Of a stretch of 64,000 nt of DNA, positions 11,077 through 19,892 are shown one piece after another. The stretch is from Sphingorhabdus profundilacus. Lineage in GTDB: Bacteria; Pseudomonadota; Alphaproteobacteria; Sphingomonadales; Sphingomonadaceae. Position 1 is the stretch's first letter. Each line of letters opens with the position of its first letter. Position numbers and translations under genes: made by a program. The notes beneath the pieces are model-generated. The model did not search any database, had not been told where the DNA came from, and worked only from the letters and a program-made list of their open reading frames with translations. The stretch spans positions 1,587,816 to 1,651,815 of the forward strand of contig NZ_SDWJ01000001.1 of NCBI RefSeq assembly GCF_009769755.1, in the 5' to 3' direction.

Positions 11077-11733
11077 ATGCGCGCTTGGCTAAATCTCGGG
11101 TTAGCAATTTTCTTACTTGGCTTGCCAAGCGTCGTAGCCTCGCAAGAAATATATGTGTCGGAGGAACAGCAGAAGCAACTGCACGAAAGTGTTAAAAGTT
11201 CCAGCGATCCAGAAGTTCAATCCGTTATAAATTTATATTCAAATGTTCTGAGCTATTCCTACCCAAAGGAATTCGTACCTGTTTATCAGGCGAAGTCTCA
11301 AGAAATGTTCATGCTCGAGTTCATTCCGTATGGAGAGGATGTTAAAGAAAATTGGACTGAAATGCTTACAATTCAAGCATTCCGCGGAGAAAGGTTAAAT
11401 TCAACCACGGCTAGTGATTTCGCAATCCGCTTAGCAAAAAAAGTAGGTGAAAATTGCCCAGAAACCAAAATTTTTGAAGATCTGGGTTCTATAGAAGTAG
11501 ACGGAGCAACTTCTCACCGCGTTGTTTTCGGGTGCACGGATCGATCTGTTATCAGCGCAAATCAAGCTGGTGAAATTGCAATTGCACAAACTATTAAGCG
11601 CAACGACAGTCTAATATTGGTTCAGTTTGCGAGCAGGGGAAAATCTTCTACAGATAGTCCTCGTTTCTCTAGAAAATACTATGAAACGCTTCTCGATCGG
11701 TTGTTGGTTACCAATAATCCGTTATTAAAGTAA
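11077..11733 (+). CDS. Unrecognised secreted protein gene inserted between atpD and atpC
   Basis: 218 residues from the ATG at 11077, which has GAGGGAAG six bases upstream; an in-frame GTG at 11062 is possible but overlaps that ribosome-binding site. A signal peptide (MRAWLNLGLAIFLLGLPSVV, cleavage near ASQ) is followed by a soluble domain with LEFIPYGEDVKENWTEMLTI, a pattern I associate with an unnamed family of secreted proteobacterial proteins, and two cysteines (NCPETK, FGCTDR) that may pair. The gene is visibly AT-richer than its neighbours and uses codons such as AAA, ATT and TTA far more, suggesting recent transfer into the operon. atpC follows after 24 bases, so the insertion probably keeps atpC transcription. 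Confidence 0.75.
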   Translation: MRAWLNLGLAIFLLGLPSVVASQEIYVSEEQQKQLHESVKSSSDPEVQSVINLYSNVLSYSYPKEFVPVYQAKSQEMFMLEFIPYGEDVKENWTEMLTIQAFRGERLNSTTASDFAIRLAKKVGENCPETKIFEDLGSIEVDGATSHRVVFGCTDRSVISANQAGEIAIAQTIKRNDSLILVQFASRGKSSTDSPRFSRKYYETLLDRLLVTNNPLLK

Positions 11734-11757
11734 CTTAAACAGGATTGAAAGAAGAAC

Positions 11758-12024
11758 ATGCCACTACATTTCGAACTCGTAACCCCTGAAAAGCTCTGCC
11801 GTTCTGACGATGTCTATATGGTCGTTGTGCCCGGCAGCGAAGGTGACTTCGGCGTGCTGGAGGGGCATAGCCCGATAATGAGCACCTTGCGAAATGATGC
11901 GACACTCGACATCTATGCAACGCAGGGTGCCACCCCTGAAAAGCTAACCATCGCAGGCGGTTTTGCCGAAGTGAATGAAAAGGGCCTGACGATCTTGGCC
12001 GAACAGGTGGTCGAGGCGGTTTAA
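11758..12024 (+). CDS. atpC: F1 ATP synthase subunit epsilon, short form
   Basis: 88 residues with the N-terminal beta-sandwich signature ([49 protein letters not shown]). The E. coli subunit is about 139 residues; the C-terminal two-helix domain that can inhibit ATP hydrolysis is missing, and the frame stops cleanly after VVEAV. The end looks natural rather than frameshifted. It is cut off from atpD by the AT-rich secreted-protein gene. It should still attach gamma to the c-ring. Confidence 0.92.
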   Translation: MPLHFELVTPEKLCRSDDVYMVVVPGSEGDFGVLEGHSPIMSTLRNDATLDIYATQGATPEKLTIAGGFAEVNEKGLTILAEQVVEAV

Positions 12025-12079
12025 GCATCTTTTTGCCTATGGGCGCAGTTTCTGACATATTGGGCGTGGGAGGACTTCC

Positions 12080-12511
12080 ATGCTCACAGGCCTAATTGCG
12101 CTCACCTTCGCTGCCGCCTTTTTTGGCGCAGCGCTTTACATCAATGTTGCCGAACACCCGGCAAGGATGCTGCTTGATGACAGAAATGCATTGGCGCAAT
12201 GGTCCCCAAGCTACGCCCGCGCCTTTAACCTGCAAGGCGGGCTGGCGGTTTTGAGCGGCTTGGCCGGATTTGCTTCGGCCTGGTTTACGGGAAACTGGCA
12301 CTGGGCCATCGGCGCCGTGCTTATGATCGCAAACTGGCCTTATACCCTGTTCGGAATCCTGCCCCTCAATAACCGGCTGAACGCCATCTCTTTGGATCAA
12401 GCAGGACCGGAAACACGCGCTATGTTGGAACGGTGGAACCGGTTGCACAGGGTCAGGACAATATTGTCCGGCATAGCGGTTGCCGGGTATTTGTGGGTCG
12501 CGGCAGCGTAA
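12080..12511 (+). CDS. DUF1772 family membrane protein
   Basis: 143 residues with four hydrophobic segments and the DUF1772 pattern: ALYINVAEHPARMLL near the N-terminus, WSPSYARAF, then NWPYTLFGILPLNNRL and WNRLHRVRTILSG. Shine-Dalgarno GGAGGA precedes the ATG. Members of this family are integral-membrane proteins, some linked to anthrone oxygenase-like chemistry, but no activity can be assigned here. Follows atpC after 55 bases and could be read through from the atp transcript. Confidence 0.8.
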   Translation: MLTGLIALTFAAAFFGAALYINVAEHPARMLLDDRNALAQWSPSYARAFNLQGGLAVLSGLAGFASAWFTGNWHWAIGAVLMIANWPYTLFGILPLNNRLNAISLDQAGPETRAMLERWNRLHRVRTILSGIAVAGYLWVAAA

Positions 12512-12527
12512 ACTGCGCCATGTTCGT

Positions 12528-13415
12528 TTACCGTGCGGCAGGCTTTTGATGCCATAAGAACAACCCTGCGCCGATGATGATAGCCGACCCCAATAGCGAC
12601 GTCAGGTCGGGCCAGTCACCGAACAGCAAAATGCCCAGCGCCATGGCGATCAGCAATTGCACATAAGTCATCGGCGCAATTTCGGCTGCCGATGCGCGCG
12701 TGGTGCCCATAAAAATAAGCCAATGTGCAAAGCTGGCAGATACCGCAACGATGCATGCCCGCGCTATAATCGTCCAGTCAGGTACGCCGACATGAAGCGG
12801 TGCAAAGCCCGAAAAATGGCCGATTACGGCGGCGCTGACGACAAAAGGAACGGCAATCGACGCGACGAGGAATTGCATCAACAAGGGCGATCCTTTTCCC
12901 GCAACCGCGCGGTTTCCCATCATCATCAGCGACATGCACATGGCCGCGGCGAGCGGCATGAGCGCGACCCAGCCCAATGCTGCCACATTGGGCCGCAAGA
13001 TGATGAGCACACCGGAAAAGGCGACAAGCGACGCGATCCATGTGGCTTTGCCCGTGCGCTCTTTCAGGAAAAACGCGCTCAGCAGTGCGGTAATCATCGG
13101 CGTGGTAAATCCGATGGCCGTCGCTTCAGCCAAGGGCATGAGGAAGATCGACGAGAAGAACAGGATAGTTGCGGCAGCGACAGCAGCGCCGCGCATCAGT
13201 TGAATAGGCGGATTTGGTAAGGCAAAGCCGCGCTTTCCTTCCTTTAGCAACAGGAACACTCCAAGCCCCGTCGCACCGACCGAATAACGCAGCGCGGCGA
13301 CCGCCGTTCCGGGCCAAGCCCCGGCGATGGATTTGATCACGGCGTCACCGCATGACAACAGCGCAAAACCGCATAAGGCGAATAAGAGGCCTGATCGGGC
13401 CGATTGATTATGCAC
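12528..13415 (-). CDS. DMT-superfamily transporter (EamA)
   Basis: 295 residues with about ten hydrophobic segments arranged as two EamA halves (first ending LIILRPNVAALGW, second starting around WTIIARACIVAVSASFAHWL). Starts MHNQSARSGLLFALCGFALL. Inner-membrane drug/metabolite exporter family; the substrate is unknown. Convergent with the DUF1772 gene and divergent from cpaF across a gap of about 167 bases. Confidence 0.88.
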   Translation of the reverse strand: MHNQSARSGLLFALCGFALLSCGDAVIKSIAGAWPGTAVAALRYSVGATGLGVFLLLKEGKRGFALPNPPIQLMRGAAVAAATILFFSSIFLMPLAEATAIGFTTPMITALLSAFFLKERTGKATWIASLVAFSGVLIILRPNVAALGWVALMPLAAAMCMSLMMMGNRAVAGKGSPLLMQFLVASIAVPFVVSAAVIGHFSGFAPLHVGVPDWTIIARACIVAVSASFAHWLIFMGTTRASAAEIAPMTYVQLLIAMALGILLFGDWPDLTSLLGSAIIIGAGLFLWHQKPAAR

Positions 13416-13582
13416 TGAAAATTCCCTGAATCTGCCAAAGCCTTACGGCTCGATGCGCCTGATAGAAAGAGCTATGAATAGCTCTCTACACAGATGCTAA
13501 AATGATAGCATTACCGTTTTATTCACCATTTGCAGGTAGCAACCATTTACGTTGCAACTGGAATAATCGGAGCGGAAAAGCT

Positions 13583-15136
13583 GTGAGTGCATTTGGCAAG
13601 AAACCAGGCCTAACACCGGGACGCCCATCCTTTGGCGTCGCGCGGCCCATGACCGGCGGTGGTTCTTCACAGCCGAATCACACGCCGCAACCATCGCCCT
13701 TCCCACAACCCGACCCGCAATTGCCCGAAGGCGGTGACCAGTTTCCGCCTCTCCATTCGGTGGATTTGCCCGGCAATGTGCCAACTCCACAAACGCCGAT
13801 GCAGGACGCCATGTCGCGCCTGTCCGAACGGGCAAGCTCGGTCGCGGCGGTTGATGAAGGCCCACAAGGCTTTGAAGCGTCGGTCCACAAGATCAAGGAG
13901 CAGGTGCTCCCGCGCCTTTTGGAACGCGTCGACCCCGAAGCGGCTGCGTCGCTGAACAAGGAAGAACTGACCGAAGAATTCCGACCGATCATCCTGGAAG
14001 TTCTGGCGGAGTTGAAGTTGACGCTGAACCGGCGTGAACAATTTGCGCTTGAAAAAGTGCTGGTGGACGAACTGCTCGGCTTTGGTCCGCTCGAAGAATT
14101 GCTCGGCGACCCAGATATTTCCGATATCATGGTCAACGGCCCGCTGCAGACCTACATCGAAAAAAAGGGCAAGCTGCAGATTGCGCCAATCCAGTTTCGC
14201 GATGAGGAGCATCTGTTCCAGATCGCCCAGCGCATCGTCAACCAGGTCGGCCGCCGTGTCGACCAGACGACGCCACTTGCCGACGCCCGTTTGAAAGATG
14301 GCAGCCGCGTAAACGTCATCGTGCCGCCGCTCTCATTGCGCGGCACGGCCATCTCGATTCGTAAGTTTTCCGAAAAGCCGATCACCATTGATATGCTCAA
14401 AGGCTTCGGTTCCATGTCGGAACCGATGGCGACCGCGCTGAAAATCGCCGGCGCCTCGCGGATGAACATCGTTATCTCCGGCGGTACAGGTTCGGGTAAG
14501 ACAACCATGCTCAACGCCCTGTCGAAAATGATCGACCCCGGCGAGCGCGTGCTGACGATCGAAGACGCCGCCGAATTGCGCTTGCAGCAACCGCACTGGC
14601 TCCCGCTTGAAACCCGCCCGCCAAATCTGGAAGGCGAAGGCGCAATTACCATCGGTGACCTTGTGAAGAACGCCCTGCGTATGCGTCCTGACCGCATCAT
14701 CCTCGGCGAAATTCGTGGCGCGGAGTGTTTCGACCTTCTCGCCGCCATGAATACCGGCCACGATGGATCCATGTGTACGCTGCACGCCAACAATCCGCGC
14801 GAGTGCCTTGGTCGTATGGAAAACATGATTCTGATGGGCGACATCAAGATTCCGAAAGAAGCCATTTCGCGTCAGATTGCCGAATCGGTTGATATGATCG
14901 TTCAGGTTAAGCGTCTGCGCGACGGCTCACGCCGTACAACGCAGATCACCGAAGTCATCGGGATGGAAGGCGACGTCATCGTGACGCAGGACCTGTTCAA
15001 GTTCGAATATCGCGACGAAGACGCCGATGGTAAAATCCACGGTGAATGGGTCGCAGGTGGCGTGCGGCCATATACCCTTGAAAAGGCGCGCCAGTTCGGA
15101 TTCGACCAGCCCTTTTTGGAAGCCTGCCTCGGCTAA
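13583..15136 (+). CDS. cpaF: CpaF-type secretion/pilus ATPase
   Basis: About 517 residues from the GTG at 13583, chosen because of the upstream AGCGGAAAAG ribosome-binding site and because the family starts with a short basic segment (SAFGKKPGL); an in-frame ATG at 13502 would add 27 unlikely residues. A Pro-rich N-terminus (to about 90) precedes the T2SS-E/VirB11 ATPase core: SGGTGSGKTTMLNALSK (Walker A), TIEDAAELRL (Asp box), ILGEIRGAECFDLL (Walker B) and STLHAN-like CTLHANNPRE (His box). Normally drives Tad/Flp pilus assembly, but no cpaB, C, E or tadB/C genes are adjacent, so it is a detached copy. Confidence 0.88.
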   Translation: MSAFGKKPGLTPGRPSFGVARPMTGGGSSQPNHTPQPSPFPQPDPQLPEGGDQFPPLHSVDLPGNVPTPQTPMQDAMSRLSERASSVAAVDEGPQGFEASVHKIKEQVLPRLLERVDPEAAASLNKEELTEEFRPIILEVLAELKLTLNRREQFALEKVLVDELLGFGPLEELLGDPDISDIMVNGPLQTYIEKKGKLQIAPIQFRDEEHLFQIAQRIVNQVGRRVDQTTPLADARLKDGSRVNVIVPPLSLRGTAISIRKFSEKPITIDMLKGFGSMSEPMATALKIAGASRMNIVISGGTGSGKTTMLNALSKMIDPGERVLTIEDAAELRLQQPHWLPLETRPPNLEGEGAITIGDLVKNALRMRPDRIILGEIRGAECFDLLAAMNTGHDGSMCTLHANNPRECLGRMENMILMGDIKIPKEAISRQIAESVDMIVQVKRLRDGSRRTTQITEVIGMEGDVIVTQDLFKFEYRDEDADGKIHGEWVAGGVRPYTLEKARQFGFDQPFLEACLG

Positions 15137-15357
15137 GCGCCCTTTATTGCGAGTGCCGCCGCAATCACGGTAGACAGCACGGCGAACACCGTGATTGCTG
15201 TCCATGGCATGAACCCTACAGCCTCGATATTCTTTCGCCTGCTGCGCCGACGGTCGGCAAGGCTGCTGATGACGACGATTATACCGGACATCATCGACAG
15301 GCCGGTCCACAGATGATTGCCCCATAAAGTAGATCCGAACACTATCATGCGCGCCAT
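15133..15357 (-). CDS. Small two-helix membrane protein, unrecognised
   Basis: 74 residues: hydrophobic segment about 14-33 (WTGLSMMSGIIVVISSL), a very basic loop (DRRRSRRKN), then a second hydrophobic segment ending AALAIKGA. Its stop codon overlaps the cpaF stop in antiparallel (CTAA shared), so the two genes converge with no spacer. It follows the nitrilase-family gene by 36 bases on the same strand. I do not recognise a family; the positive-inside loop suggests both ends in the periplasm. Confidence 0.55.
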   Translation of the reverse strand: MARMIVFGSTLWGNHLWTGLSMMSGIIVVISSLADRRRSRRKNIEAVGFMPWTAITVFAVLSTVIAAALAIKGA

Positions 15358-15393
15358 GTGGTGCGCGATGGGGCGGTGGTCAAGATGAAGCTA

Positions 15394-16221
15394 TCAGCAA
15401 ATCTGGACAGGCATGGTGATTTCCCGCCGATTGGACTGAACAGGGATTTGCCGCCGGGCTTCCGCAATATGGCTGAGGTCGAGCGTTGCATATCCAATCC
15501 CTTCCCCGTCTTCCATATCAAGCAACACCTCGCCCCAAGGATCGATGACCAGCGAATGGCCGTAGGTTTGCCGGCCATCTTCATGCAATCCCGATTGCGC
15601 GGCGGCGATGACAAACGCCTGACATTCGATCGCCCGCGCCCGTAGCAGCACATGCCAATGCGCCGCGCCGGTCGGAACGGTGAACGCCGCGGGAAGCGCA
15701 AGGACATCCACAGCTGATCGGGCATAAGCAGCGAACAGATCCGGAAATCTGATATCGTAACAGATGGTCAGGCCCAAAAGGCCCAAGGGGCAATTTACCG
15801 CAACCGGTCCTGATCCAGCATTATAGGCGTTTGATTCACGCCAGGTTTCGCCCGTCGAAAGGTCGACATCGAACAGGTGCATTTTGTCATAGCGGGCACG
15901 AATTTTTCCTTCGGAATCAATGATGATGGAACGGTTCGCATATTTCCCGCCTTGCCCATCTTGAACCGGCATTGATCCAATATGCACCCAAATGCCACAT
16001 TTGCGGGCGGCTTCAGTGAGCTGGATCAATGCAAGGCTGTCCGATTCGAAATCGATGTTGGCCGCCGCGCGGGTCCGGTTTCTATCAAGTAAAACCGACA
16101 TTTCCGGCGCAAAATACATGTTCGCACCCTGTGCGGCGGCTTGGTAAATGGCATCGGCCATTTTTTCGACATTTCCGGTCGGGCAGATACCGCTACACAT
16201 TTGATGAACGGCAATTTTCAT
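15394..16221 (-). CDS. Carbon-nitrogen hydrolase (nitrilase superfamily, Nit1/deaminated-glutathione amidase-like)
   Basis: 275 residues with the nitrilase Glu-Lys-Cys triad: FAPEMSV (Glu), RYDKMHLFD (Lys) and LTICYDIRFP (Cys). The DKMHLFDVDL and CYDIRFPDLF strings are typical of the Nit branch that hydrolyses deaminated glutathione or omega-amides, rather than aliphatic nitrilases. Cytosolic, no signal peptide. Alone apart from the small membrane protein downstream. The assignment to metabolite repair is by family resemblance. Confidence 0.87.
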   Translation of the reverse strand: MKIAVHQMCSGICPTGNVEKMADAIYQAAAQGANMYFAPEMSVLLDRNRTRAAANIDFESDSLALIQLTEAARKCGIWVHIGSMPVQDGQGGKYANRSIIIDSEGKIRARYDKMHLFDVDLSTGETWRESNAYNAGSGPVAVNCPLGLLGLTICYDIRFPDLFAAYARSAVDVLALPAAFTVPTGAAHWHVLLRARAIECQAFVIAAAQSGLHEDGRQTYGHSLVIDPWGEVLLDMEDGEGIGYATLDLSHIAEARRQIPVQSNRREITMPVQIC

Positions 16222-16433
16222 GGGTTTCCCTCTATTTGCGACTAAAGTATATTACGGAATGGATAACAGTCATCGTAAATTTTATGCGCTGTTTCACTGT
16301 ATGAAATATGCAACAGTCCGATAAATTGAGACATTTCTGCGATATTTGCCAATTCAACGCTTGAATTAGGGGGAGCTTTGTGCAAGTGACGCTCCCGAGT
16401 GCAATGCACTTCGCAAAAAAAAGGAGCACAAAA

Positions 16434-16691
16434 ATGCGTTTCGGTAAGATTTCTCTCGCTGCTGTTGCGGCCGCTGCACTTGTTAGCGCGCCTGTAATGG
16501 CTGAATCACTTTCGCCTTCAGTAAAGGCGGTTGCTGCCTCCAAGGTTAAGCGCGCTGGCGCCGCAACCAAGGAAGAAAGCAAGCTCGGCGGTGGCAGTGG
16601 CGTTATCGTCGCTGTTCTGGCTGCTGTTGCTGTCATCGGCGGTATCGTTATCGCTGCTGGCAATGACGACGACGCGCCAACCAGCCCCTGA
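16434..16691 (+). CDS. Small exported single-helix protein with acidic tail
   Basis: 85 residues from the ATG at 16434, which has a strong AAGGAG ribosome-binding site; an earlier in-frame ATG at 16404 and a start at 16380 lack one. A clear signal peptide (MRFGKISLAAVAAAALVSAP, cleavage after VMA) is followed by a short Lys/Ala-rich linker, Gly/Ser (LGGGSG), one hydrophobic helix (VIVAVLAAVAVIGGIVIAA) and the tail GNDDDAPTSP. Monocistronic with its own terminator. I have seen similar short proteins with Asp-rich, PTSP-like ends in sphingomonads, but know of no assigned function. Confidence 0.75.
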   Translation: MRFGKISLAAVAAAALVSAPVMAESLSPSVKAVAASKVKRAGAATKEESKLGGGSGVIVAVLAAVAVIGGIVIAAGNDDDAPTSP

Positions 16692-16713
16692 GTTCTTTAG
16701 GTTTTGGTTTTAG

Positions 16714-16743
16714 AAAAGGCGGCCTTTGGGTCGCCTTTTTTTT
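16714..16743 (+). terminator. Rho-independent terminator of the small exported protein gene
   Basis: Stem AAAAGGCG (16714-16721) with CGCCTTTT (16732-16739), a ten-base loop and a run of T to 16743. It closes the transcript of the 85-residue protein 22 bases after its stop and isolates it from galE. Confidence 0.85.
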
Positions 16744-16812
16744 ACCTGTCGTTTAAGATGTTTAGCTAGTGGCCATCCGACCGCAGCCTTTCCCCAAATG
16801 GAGTAACAACAG

Positions 16813-17814
16813 ATGAGCAACAAGCTGAATGTGCTGGTCACAGGCGGAGCCGGGTATATTGGCAGCCACGCCGTTCTGGCATTGCTTGATGCAGGGCATC
16901 AGCCTGTTGTTATTGATAATCTGGTCACCGGGTTTCGCTGGGCCGTGGCCGAAGGTACACCCTTTTATGAAGGTGACATATCCGACGAGGCATTGGTTGC
17001 GCGAATCTTCGACGAACAGGGCATTGATGCCGTCATGCATTTCGCCGGATCGATCGTCGTTCCTGAATCGGTCGAAAATCCACTCAAATATTATCACAAC
17101 AACACGGCAAAGACCCGGTCGTTGATTGATTCGATTATCAAGGCCGGCATCCGCCACATGATATTTTCGTCAACGGCCGCCACCTATGGCATTCCCAAGG
17201 AAAGCCCGGTGCGTGAGGATATGCCGACCCTGCCCATCAACCCCTATGGCACATCCAAACTGATGACCGAATTCATGCTGCGCGATGTCGCTGCCGTGCA
17301 TGATTTCAACTATTGTGCGTTGCGCTACTTCAACGTGGCCGGGGCCGATCCCGAAGGACGCAGCGGCCAATCAACAGTTGGCGCAACCCATCTCATCAAA
17401 ATTGCGGTCGAGGCGGTACTTGGCAAACGGGACAGCGTGGGCGTCTATGGCACTGACTATGCCACCGAAGATGGCACCGGAGTGCGCGACTATATCCATG
17501 TTGCCGACCTTGCGGCAGCGCATGTGATCGCATTGGAAGCGCTCATCGCTGATCCAGCGACAAGCCACACGCTGAACTGCGGCTATGGTCATGGTTATTC
17601 AGTGCTGCAGGTTCTTGATGCCGTTGACCGGGTAACAAACAACAAGCTTGTCCGTAAGTTGGAGGGCCGCCGTGCCGGTGACCCAGACTCGCTGATTTCA
17701 GACAATCGCAATATCATCAGCCGCTTTGGCTGGCAGCCTAAATATGATGATCTGGACATGATCGTCAAACACGCGCTGGCTTGGGAACGCGAGCTGGACA
17801 ACCGCCGGTCCTGA
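16813..17814 (+). CDS. galE: UDP-glucose 4-epimerase
   Basis: 333 residues of the extended short-chain dehydrogenase fold. The NAD site is VTGGAGYIGSHAVLALLDAG; the catalytic Ser/Tyr/Lys region reads FSSTAATYGIP and NPYGTSKLMTE (YxxxK). LRYFNVAGADPEGRSGQ and GTGVRDYIHVADLA are GalE hallmarks. Interconverts UDP-Glc and UDP-Gal for surface polysaccharides. Separated by terminator from the upstream gene and by 109 bases from hslV. Specificity for GlcNAc versions cannot be excluded. Confidence 0.93.
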   Translation: MSNKLNVLVTGGAGYIGSHAVLALLDAGHQPVVIDNLVTGFRWAVAEGTPFYEGDISDEALVARIFDEQGIDAVMHFAGSIVVPESVENPLKYYHNNTAKTRSLIDSIIKAGIRHMIFSSTAATYGIPKESPVREDMPTLPINPYGTSKLMTEFMLRDVAAVHDFNYCALRYFNVAGADPEGRSGQSTVGATHLIKIAVEAVLGKRDSVGVYGTDYATEDGTGVRDYIHVADLAAAHVIALEALIADPATSHTLNCGYGHGYSVLQVLDAVDRVTNNKLVRKLEGRRAGDPDSLISDNRNIISRFGWQPKYDDLDMIVKHALAWERELDNRRS

Positions 17815-17923
17815 ATATTTTGTGCGACAATGTGATTGATCCAATCCTTCCTGGAACGTCTTAAGGGAGGATAAAGACCGCTTGTGTCTTGCACTCCCCC
17901 AAGAGCAACACCATATCCGGCGC

Positions 17924-18490
17924 ATGGACAATCACGCACATAACAATCCCACGACATGGTACGGAACGACGATTTTGTCGGTTCGCAAAAATGGCAAAGT
18001 CGTCATCGCGGGTGACGGTCAGGTTTCGATGGGACAAACCGTCATGAAACCCAATGCGCGTAAGGTGCGCCAACTGCATGATGGATCGGTCATTGGCGGA
18101 TTTGCCGGCGCGACGGCAGATGCCTTCACCTTGTTCGAACGACTTGAGCGCAAGCTGGAACAGCATCGCGGCCAGTTGATGCGCGCGGCTGTCGATCTTG
18201 CCAAGGACTGGCGCACCGATAAATATCTCCGCAATCTGGAAGCGATGATGATCGTCGCGGATAAGGACGTCACGCTGATCCTGACGGGCAATGGCGATGT
18301 CCTTGAACCCAATGACGGTATTGCCGCGATCGGTTCGGGCGGTAATTTTGCGCTTTCTGCGGCCCGCGCGCTGGTCGATTATGAGGCGGATGCCGAAACT
18401 CTGGCCCGCCATGCGATGAAAATCGCCGCCGAAATTTGCGTCTACACCAATGACCAGCTGACCGTCGAAGTCATGGACTCGATCGCTTAA
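17924..18490 (+). CDS. hslV: ATP-dependent protease peptidase subunit HslV
   Basis: 188 residues from the ATG at 17924 ([14 protein letters not shown]); the frame opens earlier at 17882 but that part is not like HslV. The mature N-terminal catalytic threonine should be Thr15 in [20 protein letters not shown], so a 14-residue propeptide must be removed, which is usual in alphaproteobacteria but not in E. coli. HslV-wide strings include [26 protein letters not shown] and AIGSGGNFA. It forms the double-ring peptidase chamber with HslU, encoded 24 bases downstream. Confidence 0.95.
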   Translation: MDNHAHNNPTTWYGTTILSVRKNGKVVIAGDGQVSMGQTVMKPNARKVRQLHDGSVIGGFAGATADAFTLFERLERKLEQHRGQLMRAAVDLAKDWRTDKYLRNLEAMMIVADKDVTLILTGNGDVLEPNDGIAAIGSGGNFALSAARALVDYEADAETLARHAMKIAAEICVYTNDQLTVEVMDSIA

Positions 18491-18514
18491 ACACCTTTTT
18501 GGAACCATCAGAAA

Positions 18515-19816
18515 ATGAACCAGAATCTAACCCCAAAAGCCATTGTGGCTGCCCTTGACGAGCATATTATCGGTCAAGCCGATGCCAAGAAAGCGGTCGC
18601 GGTCGCCTTGCGTAACCGTTGGCGGCGCCAGCGTTTGAACGCGGATCTGCGCGACGAAGTGACGCCAAAAAACATCCTGATGATCGGCCCCACAGGTTGC
18701 GGTAAAACCGAAATCAGCAGGCGGCTTGCAAAATTGGCTGATGCCCCCTTTATCAAAGTCGAAGCGACAAAATTTACCGAGGTCGGCTATGTCGGCCGCG
18801 ATGTTGAACAGATAGCCCGCGACCTGGCCGAAGAAGCTGTGCGGCTGGAAAAGGAACGGCGGCGCGGCTCGGTACGTGAAGCCGCCGAAGCGGCCGCCAT
18901 GGATCGTATCTTGAAACCCCTTGCCGGCGACACGGCAAGCGAAGCAACGCGCGAGGCGTTTCGTCAGCGCATCCGTGACCAGCATATGGATGATGTAGAA
19001 ATCGAAATTGAAGTATCGGATAGCCCGGCTGTGCCGATGGAAATACCCGGCATGGGCGGAAATGTCGGAATGATAAATCTGGGCGAAATGATGGGCAAAG
19101 CTTTTGGCCAGAATAATCTGAAACGCCGAAAGATGAAGGTACCGGACGCCTGGACCAAGCTTGTCGAAGAAGAATCTGAAAAGCGGCTTGATCAAGACGA
19201 TGTGAACCGGGTTGCGCTGGCCGATGCCGAGGCCAATGGCATCGTGTTCCTCGATGAAATCGACAAGATTGCAGTGTCTGACGTGCGCGGCGGATCGGTC
19301 AGTCGCGAAGGTGTGCAGCGCGATTTGTTGCCGTTAATCGAAGGCACCACGGTCGCAACCAAATATGGGCCGATGAAGACCGATCATGTGCTCTTCATCG
19401 CCTCAGGTGCTTTTCATGTTTCAAAACCGAGCGATATGCTTCCTGAATTGCAAGGGCGTCTGCCCATCCGGGTCGAGCTGCGCGCATTGGAACATGCCGA
19501 CTTTGTCCGGATCCTGTCCGAAACACGGGCAAATCTGCCGCAGCAATATAAGGCCCTGATGGCGACCGAAGATGTGTCGCTCGATTTCACAAATGACGCC
19601 ATTGATGCCATCGCGCGCATTGCGGTTGATGTGAACGCCACGGTCGAAAATATCGGCGCACGCCGTTTGCAAACAGTGATGGAAAAGCTGCTCGAAGAAA
19701 TCAGTTTTGAGGCGGAGGATCGTAAAGGGGAGACGCTGATGATTGATGCCGATTATGTCAGCAAACAGCTTTCAGGCATTGCGAAGGACACCGATCTTTC
19801 CAAATATGTGCTGTAA
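18515..19816 (+). CDS. hslU: HslU ATPase/unfoldase
   Basis: 433 residues, AAA+ unfoldase of the HslUV protease. Walker [16 protein letters not shown], the HslU pore loop [18 protein letters not shown], an intermediate (I) domain between about 110 and 240, Walker [10 protein letters not shown] and the sensor/C-terminal region [20 protein letters not shown]. The C-terminus DLSKYVL matches the tail that inserts into HslV. Cotranscribed with hslV. Confidence 0.96.
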   Translation: MNQNLTPKAIVAALDEHIIGQADAKKAVAVALRNRWRRQRLNADLRDEVTPKNILMIGPTGCGKTEISRRLAKLADAPFIKVEATKFTEVGYVGRDVEQIARDLAEEAVRLEKERRRGSVREAAEAAAMDRILKPLAGDTASEATREAFRQRIRDQHMDDVEIEIEVSDSPAVPMEIPGMGGNVGMINLGEMMGKAFGQNNLKRRKMKVPDAWTKLVEEESEKRLDQDDVNRVALADAEANGIVFLDEIDKIAVSDVRGGSVSREGVQRDLLPLIEGTTVATKYGPMKTDHVLFIASGAFHVSKPSDMLPELQGRLPIRVELRALEHADFVRILSETRANLPQQYKALMATEDVSLDFTNDAIDAIARIAVDVNATVENIGARRLQTVMEKLLEEISFEAEDRKGETLMIDADYVSKQLSGIAKDTDLSKYVL

Positions 19817-19863
19817 CGGTCCAAGCACCGTACAGCACCGATGCGCCTAGTCACCCTTCTGCC

Positions 19864-19883
19864 CTCTCCCGCTTGCGGGAGAG
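19864..19883. terminator. Hairpin between convergent hslU and M16 peptidase genes
   Basis: Perfect stem CTCTCCCG / CGGGAGAG with a CTTG tetraloop, 48 bases after the hslU stop. No T-run follows on the plus strand, so it may be a factor-dependent terminator, an mRNA 3'-end stabiliser or a short dispersed palindrome rather than a classical terminator. Confidence 0.45.
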
Positions 19884-19892
19884 AGAGGACGA

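Noticed and set aside
12657..13220. 187-codon plus frame opposite the EamA transporter
   Set aside because: Arg/His/Gly-rich shadow of a membrane-protein gene with clear hydrophobic segments on the minus strand.
17881..17923. Sigma-32-like CTTG...CCATAT sequence before hslV
   Set aside because: The spacing is 19 bases and the -10 would end only about 8 bases before the start codon, leaving no leader for the ribosome-binding site.
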